From contig CAZBJQ010000025.1 of the NCBI GenBank assembly GCA_964492235.1, forward strand, positions 1 through 24,951: 24,951 nucleotides of DNA. The letters are read 5' to 3'. The DNA comes from PFL42 sp964492235 (GTDB lineage Bacteria > Chloroflexota > Anaerolineae > Anaerolineales > E44-bin32). The notes below the pieces were generated by a model that searched no databases, had not been told where the DNA came from, and saw nothing but the letters and a program-made list of their open reading frames with translations. Position numbers and translations under genes: made by a program. This document shows positions 8,581 to 13,664 of this stretch, piece by piece; position 1 is the stretch's first letter; every line of letters starts with the position of its first letter.

Positions 8581-8609
8581 ATTCTAGCAGGTCGATCGGC
8601 CTCTGTCAA
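8581..8609 (-). promoter_or_regulatory. Sigma-70-type promoter of the valS T-box transcript
   Basis: On the minus strand TTGACA (8604-8609), a 17-base spacer and TAGAAT (8581-8586) form a near-consensus promoter. It sits in the gap between the upstream gene's stop and the T-box leader, so valS is transcribed independently, with a start near 8574. Confidence 0.85.
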
Positions 8610-8621
8610 AACCGGCCGGCC

Positions 8622-9575
8622 TTATCCTTCCCCGGCCTTTCCCTTCAGGGGCCCCGTCCACTCTCCTGGGAAGAGCTCGAGGGCTCGCTCGGCGGCGCGG
8701 ACGATCTGGTCGTCGCGGTCGAACAGGCGGGCTTGCACGGCCTGCTTCGCATCCGATGTGTGCCACTCGATCAGCCGGAGCAGCGCCACCAGCCTCGACC
8801 GGCTGTTCTCCACTTCCTGAGCGCCCTGCTCACTCTGGACGTAGCCGGTGCGAGGCCTCTCGACGATCTCGATCAGCACTGGCACGACGCTGGGATCGTT
8901 GAGCACCGCCAGGCGCTGGACGGAGGTGTGCGCCACATTCAGATCGGCGACACGCACAGCACGGAATCGGTGGAGCTGAATTGCCGTCTGGATGGCGACC
9001 TCGCGCACAAGGGGATCGCTGTCGTCGGTTGCCGCCTCGATCTCAGCCAACAAATCGTCGTTCTGGCCGACTCCCTGGCGGTTGGCGAATTCGACCGCCG
9101 TCCGACGCCGCGGTCCCGGGTCGCTGCCGCGCATGTCATATTCGAGGCGCGCCCGCTGGAGCAATCTCCCGGCAGCTGACAGCCGAGTCATCTCCTGTGG
9201 GGACTCGGCCAACCTCGCCAACTCGTCCTCGGGGGCATCCAACAAGTACATGGCGTGTTGGACTGCGGCGGTGACACCAGGCTCTTCCAGCTCGAGCAGC
9301 CCGGTCAGGTAAGTCCGCAGGCTGGACTGGCTGGTTTGCTGCAGGACCCCTCGGCCGCGCTCCCGCCACTGATTGATCTCGCTCGCCAGCGCCTGTTGCT
9401 GCTGGCGCAGTCGATTCTGCTCAGCTCGCAGCGTCAGTTGTTCCTCATGGCCGACTTCGGTCACCTTGCGACCTAAGGCGTCCAGCTGCTCGCTCAGTTG
9501 GACGAACTCGCGCTGGCCCGCATCGGCCCTGCGGTTGAGCGCTTCCTGAACCTGCCGAAGTCCCAGGCCTATCAC
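8622..9575 (-). CDS. Coiled-coil / HEAT-like repeat protein of unknown function
   Basis: I do not recognise a named family. The 317-residue protein is soluble and cytoplasmic by appearance. The first ~80 residues (from VIGLGLRQVQEALNRRADAG through EEQLTLRAEQNRLRQQQQAL) are rich in Gln, Glu, Arg and Leu and look like a long coiled coil. The rest is helical with HEAT-like repeat character, for example DSDPLVREVAIQTAIQLHRF, NDPSVVPVLIEIVERP and DRDDQIVRAAERALELFPG. Such repeats usually mediate protein binding. The open frame reaches 9614, but the GTG at 9575 has GGAGG nine bases upstream and a strong promoter behind it, so it is the better start. The gene is divergent from ruvB and upstream of the independently promoted valS. 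Confidence 0.72.
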   Translation of the reverse strand: MIGLGLRQVQEALNRRADAGQREFVQLSEQLDALGRKVTEVGHEEQLTLRAEQNRLRQQQQALASEINQWRERGRGVLQQTSQSSLRTYLTGLLELEEPGVTAAVQHAMYLLDAPEDELARLAESPQEMTRLSAAGRLLQRARLEYDMRGSDPGPRRRTAVEFANRQGVGQNDDLLAEIEAATDDSDPLVREVAIQTAIQLHRFRAVRVADLNVAHTSVQRLAVLNDPSVVPVLIEIVERPRTGYVQSEQGAQEVENSRSRLVALLRLIEWHTSDAKQAVQARLFDRDDQIVRAAERALELFPGEWTGPLKGKAGEG

Positions 9576-9637
9576 GCTTGCCGTCCTCCAGCCGCCGGGG
9601 GAGCCCGCCGGCAACCACTCCGCGGGATTGGCACGCC

Positions 9638-9666
9638 AGTATAGACAAGGACGAATTGGGCGTCAA
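9638..9666 (-). promoter_or_regulatory. Sigma-70-type promoter of the HEAT-like gene
   Basis: On the minus strand TTGACG (9661-9666), a 17-base spacer and TATACT (9638-9643) lie about 65 bases before the GTG at 9575. The match is near consensus and supports both the gene and its start. Confidence 0.8.
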
Positions 9667-9709
9667 ACGACGGCCGCGCCAGCAGCATGCCCTTGCGTCG
9701 ACGTTCCAG

Positions 9710-9715
9710 TATAAT
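9710..9715 (+). promoter_or_regulatory. TATAAT -10 element directly before ruvB
   Basis: A perfect TATAAT lies 7 bases before the GTG at 9723. No acceptable -35 was found at 16-18 bases. A transcript starting about 7 bases downstream would begin at or next to the GTG, which points to a leaderless or nearly leaderless ruvB mRNA. Confidence 0.5.
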
Positions 9716-9722
9716 CGCCGCC

Positions 9723-10754
9723 GTGGGCGACAACGAGCACCGCATGATCTCCTCTCGACAGGCTGCGGACGACCACGAGGACCTCAGCCTTCGGCCTCGC
9801 TACCTAGGTCAAATGATCGGCCAGGAGCGCGTCAAGGAGAACCTCAGCATTCTGATCGAGGCCGCCCGCAACCGGGGGGAGAGCCTCGACCACGTGCTGT
9901 TTTATGGCCCACCCGGCCTGGGCAAGACCACACTGGCCCACATCCTGGCCAATGAGATGCAGGTCAACCTGCGGCCGACGTCCGGGCCGGCCATCGAGCG
10001 CGCCGGCGACCTGGCAGCCATCCTCACCAATCTACGAGAACGGGATGTGCTGTTCATCGACGAGATCCATCGCCTCGGACGGGCTATCGAGGAGATCCTG
10101 TATCCGGCGATGGAGGATTTCTGTCTCGATCTGGTCATTGGCAAAGGCCCAAGCGCGCGCTCCATCCGTCTCAATCTCCCGCGCTTCTCTGTTGTTGGAG
10201 CGACGACTCGTCTCGCCCTGCTCTCCGCCCCGCTCCGAGGGCGCTTTGGCGCAACCTTCCGCCTGGACTACTACGATCCAGAAGCGCTGGAGGGCATCGT
10301 CGAACAGGCTGCCCGCACCCTGGACATCCGCATCGATGACGAGGGAGTGCGTGAGATTGCCTGCCGGGCGCGGGGCACACCGCGGGTTGCCCTGCGGCTC
10401 CTCCGCCGAGTGCGCGACTTCGCCCAGGTGCGAGCCGACGGGCGGATCACCCAGGCTGTGTCGGCCGAGGCGCTGGCGCTGCTCGACATCGACCAACTGG
10501 GCCTCGACGACACGGACCGGCGGGTTCTGGAGACGATTGTCGTCAAGTTTGGCGGCGGTCCGGTGGGCCTGCAGACGATTGCGGCCTCGATTTCGGAGGA
10601 GCCCGACACCATCATGGACGTGATCGAACCCTACCTGCTGCAGCTTGGATTCATCGATCGCACGCCGCAGGGGAGGACCGCCACGCTGCTTGCCTACCAT
10701 CACCTCGGGGTCGAGGCTCCGGCGTCGCCGCAGCCGCGACTCCCGGAGCTGTGA
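9723..10754 (+). CDS. ruvB: Holliday junction branch migration ATPase RuvB
   Basis: RuvB is the hexameric AAA+ motor that, with RuvA, drives branch migration of Holliday junctions during recombination and repair. Walker A is GPPGLGKT at residues 62-69 and Walker B is DEIHRLG; the sensor-1 region reads VVGATTR and the arginine-finger region LRGRFG. The winged-helix DNA-binding end is seen in GLDDTDRRVLETIVVKFGGG and ends in the typical GRTAT. The reading frame is open from 9687. Two starts are plausible: GTG at 9723 (343 residues, seven bases after TATAAT) and ATG at 9744 (336 residues, no clear Shine-Dalgarno). I prefer the GTG. It heads a plus-strand group with a DUF2905 gene and queA. Confidence 0.96.
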   Translation: MGDNEHRMISSRQAADDHEDLSLRPRYLGQMIGQERVKENLSILIEAARNRGESLDHVLFYGPPGLGKTTLAHILANEMQVNLRPTSGPAIERAGDLAAILTNLRERDVLFIDEIHRLGRAIEEILYPAMEDFCLDLVIGKGPSARSIRLNLPRFSVVGATTRLALLSAPLRGRFGATFRLDYYDPEALEGIVEQAARTLDIRIDDEGVREIACRARGTPRVALRLLRRVRDFAQVRADGRITQAVSAEALALLDIDQLGLDDTDRRVLETIVVKFGGGPVGLQTIAASISEEPDTIMDVIEPYLLQLGFIDRTPQGRTATLLAYHHLGVEAPASPQPRLPEL

Positions 10755-10769
10755 GGCGCAGAGTCCAGC

Positions 10770-11003
10770 ATGTCCGCCTCCGACAGCTTCGGCCGCTGGA
10801 TGATCGTTCTGGGTCTCGTGATCGCAGCCATCGGCGTGGCAGTGGTCCTGCTTTCGAGGATAGGCATCCCTCTTGGGCGGCTGCCGGGCGACATCCGGAT
10901 CCAGGGCCAGAACATCACCTGCCTGATCCCACTGGCGAGCTCGATCCTGCTCAGCATCCTCCTGACGATAGCGTTGAACGTGCTCGTGCGCCTGCTGAAG
11001 TAA
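10770..11003 (+). CDS. Small two-segment membrane protein, DUF2905 family
   Basis: This 77-residue protein has two hydrophobic segments (about residues 9-29 and 49-73) joined by the short polar loop IPLGRLPGDIRIQGQN, the conserved hallmark of DUF2905 proteins. It should sit in the cytoplasmic membrane; the function is unknown. It lies 15 bp after ruvB and 3 bp before queA. The ruvB–DUF2905–queA order recurs in many bacteria, so it is probably part of one operon. Its ribosome site is weak (GAGG about 12 bases upstream), consistent with translational coupling. Confidence 0.88.
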   Translation: MSASDSFGRWMIVLGLVIAAIGVAVVLLSRIGIPLGRLPGDIRIQGQNITCLIPLASSILLSILLTIALNVLVRLLK

Positions 11004-11006
11004 GCT

Positions 11007-12029
11007 GTGTACACCTCCGATTTCGACTATGACCTGCCGCCCGACAGGATCGCTCAGCGGCCGGTCGCACCGCGTGACTCGGCCCGCCTGCTGGTCTTCG
11101 AGCGCGCCGGCCAACGCGTCTCGCATCACACCTTCGGTGATCTGCCGGAACTGCTCCGCCCCGGGGATGTCCTGGCGATCAACGATACGCGTGTCTTCCC
11201 AGCCCGGCTGCCGATGAGGAAGGTGGATAGCGGAGGCAAAGCCGAGTTGCTGCTGCTGAATCGCGTGCACCCGACAACCTGGGAGGCGCTGGTAGGCGGC
11301 AAGGGACTGCGTACCGGCACCCGGCTGCGCGGAGCGATCGGCCCAACAGCCATCATCCTGCGGGACCTGGGAGGTGCCAGGCGGCTGATCGCCTTCGATG
11401 CCCCGATTGAGCCCTACCTGCAAGAGATCGGTCTCGTGCCTGTGCCTCCGTACATCCACGAGCAGCCGGAAGATCCGGAAGACTACCAGACTGTGTTCGC
11501 GCGTGAGACTGGGTCTTCGGCTGCGCCGACGGCCGGCCTGCACTTCACGCAGGGTCTCCTCGATCGGTTGGAGTCTGCCGCCATACGCACCTTCCCCGTC
11601 ACGCTGCATATCGGCCTGGATACCTTCGCCCCGGTCACGGAGGAGAAGCCGGAAGAGCACGTCATCCACAGTGAATGGTGCAATGTCCCCTCGGAGACCG
11701 CCGCCGGACTGCAGCAGGCGCGCCAGGCGGGCGGGCGAGTCGTGGCGGTCGGCACCACGGTCGTTCGCGCCTTGGAGACGGCCGCTCTCGCCTCGACCCC
11801 CGGCTCGTTACTCGCCCCCTACTCCGGCCCAACCAGTCTGTACATTCTTCCTGGCCATAAGTTCCGCGGCGTCGACGCCTTGATTACCAACTTCCACCTG
11901 CCGCATTCGACGCTCTTGATGATGGTCTCGGCCTTCGCCGGACGTGAACAGATCCTCTCGATCTACCAGGATGCGATCCGGCAAGGCTATCGCTTCTACT
12001 CCTTCGGCGACGCGATGCTGATCCTCTAG
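11007..12029 (+). CDS. queA: S-adenosylmethionine:tRNA ribosyltransferase-isomerase QueA
   Basis: QueA transfers and isomerises the ribosyl part of S-adenosylmethionine onto 7-aminomethyl-7-deazaguanine in tRNA, making epoxyqueuosine at wobble position 34. The 340-residue length is typical. Family motifs include FDYDLPPDRIAQRP at the N-terminus, DVLAINDTRVFPARL, YQTVFARETGSSAAPTAGLH with the THF-like substrate pocket, LHIGLDTFAPV, and the C-terminal LITNFHLPHSTLLMMVSAF. The start is GTG at 11007, three bases after the DUF2905 stop, with no strong Shine-Dalgarno sequence, so translation is probably coupled. No other queuosine gene is in the window. Confidence 0.97.
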   Translation: MYTSDFDYDLPPDRIAQRPVAPRDSARLLVFERAGQRVSHHTFGDLPELLRPGDVLAINDTRVFPARLPMRKVDSGGKAELLLLNRVHPTTWEALVGGKGLRTGTRLRGAIGPTAIILRDLGGARRLIAFDAPIEPYLQEIGLVPVPPYIHEQPEDPEDYQTVFARETGSSAAPTAGLHFTQGLLDRLESAAIRTFPVTLHIGLDTFAPVTEEKPEEHVIHSEWCNVPSETAAGLQQARQAGGRVVAVGTTVVRALETAALASTPGSLLAPYSGPTSLYILPGHKFRGVDALITNFHLPHSTLLMMVSAFAGREQILSIYQDAIRQGYRFYSFGDAMLIL

Positions 12030-12257
12030 CGACGGTTCCAGCCTCGCATCGAGTGATCTTCAGACGCCAACACCTCCGCCGAGGCCCGGCTTGGGCAACA
12101 CAGGCGCCGTGCCGCTATCACGCGCCGAATAGGCGCACCTCTGTCAGCCCTCCTCCCAGGCAGCTGGAGTGGCTTCCGGCCGCAGTTGCGCTTTCGGCAG
12201 GAGGGGCTGTGTCATCGGGCAGGCGGTCGGCTCCCCGATGCGGCCGCCTGCTTCCGG
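12030..12257. other. Intergenic stretch after queA with alternative hairpins
   Basis: No gene is supported here. GCAGGCGG (12219-12226) can pair with CCGCCTGC (12244-12251), enclosing TCGG-CTCC-CCGA. Alternatively ATCGGG (12214-12219) can pair with CCCGAT (12234-12239). These mutually exclusive stems could end the queA transcript, but no U-tract follows, so I do not call a terminator. Confidence 0.4.
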
Positions 12258-12286
12258 TTGACAGTGGCCGCCAGCTGTGACATACT
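12258..12286 (+). promoter_or_regulatory. Sigma-70-type promoter of the 12.3-kb leader locus
   Basis: A perfect TTGACA (12258-12263), an exact 17-base spacer and CATACT (12281-12286) form a good promoter reading rightwards. The predicted transcript starts near 12293, about 53 bases before a short ORF with a strong ribosome site. Confidence 0.72.
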
Positions 12287-12345
12287 TCTCGCTGCAATCC
12301 CGTCCTCCCTCTTCGCCATCCTAACGAGGAGGAGGTGATGCCCAT

Positions 12346-12399
12346 ATGAGTACCAGTGGTCGTACCGGCGCTGCGGCATCCCTCCTCTCGACGAGTTGA
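12346..12399 (+). CDS. 17-residue leader-peptide-like ORF
   Basis: The ORF encodes MSTSGRTGAAASLLSTS and stops at TGA (12397-12399). It is preceded by AGGAGGTGAT (12330-12339), an almost perfect match to the 16S anti-Shine-Dalgarno sequence with effective 6-base spacing, and by the promoter at 12258-12286. Codons 8-12 form the 5' arm of a perfect hairpin whose 3' arm begins immediately after the stop codon. A terminating ribosome would therefore keep that hairpin open, the geometry of an attenuator leader peptide. An upstream TCCTCC (12303-12308) could pair with the GGAGGA of the ribosome site. No homologue is known to me. The peptide is rich in Ser, Thr and Ala but has no run of one regulatory amino acid. 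Confidence 0.45.
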   Translation: MSTSGRTGAAASLLSTS

Positions 12400-12413
12400 G
12401 GATGCCGCAGCGC
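12368..12413 (+). repeat. Perfect 14-bp inverted repeat overlapping the short ORF
   Basis: GCGCTGCGGCATCC (12368-12381) and GGATGCCGCAGCGC (12400-12413) are perfectly complementary. With one bulged C the stem extends inward by TC/GA. The loop contains the end of the short ORF and its TGA. Confidence 0.85.
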
Positions 12414-12414
12414 A

Positions 12415-12442
12415 GCAAGGGGCCGAGCAATCGGCCCCTTGC
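12415..12442 (+). repeat. Perfect 12-bp hairpin with GCAA tetraloop (terminator-like)
   Basis: GCAAGGGGCCGA (12415-12426), loop GCAA, and TCGGCCCCTTGC (12431-12442) form a very stable perfect stem one base after the previous hairpin. GCAA is a stabilising GNRA tetraloop. No U-tract follows on either strand, so intrinsic termination is only possible, not shown. It could be the 3' end of a small RNA of about 150 bases or a regulatory stem. Confidence 0.8.
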
Positions 12443-12759
12443 ACATTCCCGTCCTGACACGATTCCAGGTTAGTTTTCGCGACCGGCGGCACATTCCCGA
12501 TCTGGGTGGCGTTCCCTTCACGCGGGTGTTCGCCAGCCTGGAGGGGGACTTATCGCATCCCGAGACGAGAGACGGCGGATGCTTTCTGCAACGCACGCCC
12601 TGCCCTTGCGTGCGGGACACTCCGGGCGGTGAGCCGGAGCTTCCAGCCCAATTCACTAGCTTCACGCAGGACTGGGTCGAGGGCATCCTGCGCAGCGACG
12701 TCCCAGAGATCGAGACAGAAGACAGCCCCGGCCTAGCCGTCAAGTCGATCCATTCATGA
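12439..12759 (+). CDS. Possible hypothetical protein, in frame with the leader ORF
   Basis: This is a weak candidate of 106 codons if begun at TTG 12439. Its codons favour G or C in the third position like neighbouring genes, and the composition is protein-like (for example RDRRHIPDLGGVPFTRVFAS and QDWVEGILRSDVPEIETED). The frame is the same as the 17-codon ORF and is continuous with it except for the single TGA at 12397-12399. No good ribosome site precedes the TTG. I recognise no family. It could be the structural gene of the leader, the remainder of a broken gene, or chance. Confidence 0.25.
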   Translation: MHIPVLTRFQVSFRDRRHIPDLGGVPFTRVFASLEGDLSHPETRDGGCFLQRTPCPCVRDTPGGEPELPAQFTSFTQDWVEGILRSDVPEIETEDSPGLAVKSIHS

Positions 12760-12791
12760 GAAGGCCGGAGGTGTGGCCACCGCCGGAGGAC

Positions 12792-12823
12792 CCCTCGAGG
12801 CGCCGTTGCGATGGCGCCGAGGG
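12792..12823 (-). terminator. Hairpin downstream of the small minus-strand ORF
   Basis: CCCTCGAGGCGCC (12792-12804) and GGCGCCGAGGG (12813-12823) form an 11-bp stem with one bulged base. It lies about 40 bases beyond the stop of the possible secreted-protein gene at 12865 and would suit a terminator for it, though no U-tract follows. Confidence 0.4.
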
Positions 12824-12864
12824 CGGTCGCACCGCCCAGCGATCAGCTGGCTTTGCCTCCGGTG

Positions 12865-13104
12865 TCAGTGCGCTGGTCCAGCAGGTTTCACCGTCCAACG
12901 AAACGGACGCCTGACTGCCGAGGCTGGCGAAATGGTGCAAGCGGCGGCGCTGATGTTCAGCGGTGCCGCCGGATTCAGCGGGCAATTCACACGGGCGATG
13001 GTGCCGTCGCAGCTCGGCATGGGTATGTCGCCGTCCTGGTCCGGATTGGGCACCACGTTCGCCGCGGCGAACGCGAGGACTGCGGCAAAAAGGACCAGTA
13101 CCAC
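12865..13104 (-). CDS. Possible small secreted protein
   Basis: This 79-residue frame on the minus strand begins with a hydrophobic stretch MVLVLFAAVLAFAAA that resembles a signal peptide with an AxA-like cleavage site. A short polar region with three cysteines follows (PDQDGDIPMPSCDG, ARVNCPLNPAAP, SAAACTISP). The frame stays open upstream for 13 more codons containing Arg and His, a plausible n-region, but without a standard start codon; the GTG at 13104 is the first. Ribosome-site support is poor. A stable hairpin lies beyond the stop. No family is recognised. The overlapping frames on both strands look less protein-like. Confidence 0.28.
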   Translation of the reverse strand: MVLVLFAAVLAFAAANVVPNPDQDGDIPMPSCDGTIARVNCPLNPAAPLNISAAACTISPASAVRRPFRWTVKPAGPAH

Positions 13105-13453
13105 GACCTGTACAGTGCAGATGTGGGCACGGAGGACTGAGAATCAGATTGCGGTCGTGAGTGTGGGTTTCCGGGCGGTCCTGACGCCCGGGCCGACCCG
13201 AGGCGATGCTGGCAGAGCATCGCAATTCCTGACCTTACACCTGCATTGTGATTCGCACCGGGCAGTTAGACCAAGCCTGTTGTCCCATCGGTTCGCACCA
13301 CGTGGTGCCCACCCTGGTCTTGCCTGCGTCGGACCTGAGACGTGCCCCGGGCCATTCGACGCATCCAAGACAGAGGCAGAATGGGGGGTTACGACTCGAT
13401 CTGGTTGAGAAACACAAGCGAAGCCGGGAGGTAGCGGCTCCGCTGAATCCAGG
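13105..13453. other. Intergenic region between tRNA-Glu and the small ORF
   Basis: About 350 bases with no supported gene. The only notable element is a perfect palindrome, GCACCACGTGGTGC, at 13295-13308. The tRNA transcript should run into this region on the minus strand; no convincing terminator for it was found. Confidence 0.45.
13295..13308. repeat. Perfect 14-bp palindrome
   Basis: GCACCACGTGGTGC is fully self-complementary and contains a CACGTG core. It could be an operator or a chance palindrome; no regulator is nearby. Confidence 0.4.
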
Positions 13454-13526
13454 TGCCCCCACGGGGATTCGAACCCCGGTTTTGGCCTTGAGAGGGCCAC
13501 GTCCTGGGCCACTAGACGATGGGGGC
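13454..13526 (-). tRNA. tRNA-Glu (anticodon CUC)
   Basis: The minus strand folds into a full cloverleaf. The acceptor stem pairs GCCCCCA with TGGGGGC, and the D-arm contains GTCTAGTGGCCCAGGAC. The anticodon stem TGGCC/GGCCA holds the loop CTCTCAA, so the anticodon is CTC, reading GAG. The T-arm is CGGGG-TTCGAAT-CCCCG. The discriminator is A and the 3' CCA is not encoded (ACCT follows). A promoter lies just upstream, giving a start about 4 bases before the mature 5' end. Confidence 0.96.
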
Positions 13527-13536
13527 CCAACCGGCA

Positions 13537-13566
13537 ATGCTACCACGGGCCAAGATTCCTCGTCAA
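13537..13566 (-). promoter_or_regulatory. Promoter of tRNA-Glu
   Basis: On the minus strand TTGACG (13561-13566), an 18-base spacer and TAGCAT (13537-13542) predict a start near 13530, four bases before the tRNA. Confidence 0.7.
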
Positions 13567-13621
13567 CGACAGACGACCGGAAGTCTCGGTTCACAACCCC
13601 GTCTTCATGCCCAGAGGCGAG

Positions 13622-13630
13622 TGCTATAAT
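13622..13630 (+). promoter_or_regulatory. Extended -10 promoter of the radical SAM gene pair
   Basis: TGCTATAAT (13622-13630) is a perfect extended -10 with a TATAAT core at 13625-13630. It is divergent from the tRNA-Glu promoter and lies 34 bases before the ATG at 13665. Confidence 0.68.
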
Positions 13631-13664
13631 AATTCCAACCTGTCTTATCCAAATCCCGTCGGGG

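Noticed and set aside
10032..11669. 545-codon open frame on the minus strand opposite ruvB, DUF2905 and queA
   Set aside because: It lies wholly opposite three well-recognised genes, is rich in Arg, Gln, Asp and His as antisense frames of GC-rich genes are, and shows no domain.
12397..12442. TGA followed by a stem-loop, read as a selenocysteine codon with a SECIS element
   Set aside because: The surrounding residues do not resemble any selenoprotein redox motif, the GCAA loop lacks the bacterial SECIS loop features, and no selenocysteine machinery is in the window.
12740..13408. Overlapping frames on both strands (161 codons minus, 211 codons plus)
   Set aside because: They overlap the signal-peptide-like frame and each other, lack ribosome sites and look like shadows; only the 12865-13104 frame has protein-like features.
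13248..13664. N-terminal extension of the radical SAM protein back to 13248
   Set aside because: The extension would run through the antisense of tRNA-Glu and two promoters; family similarity starts at the ATG at 13665.
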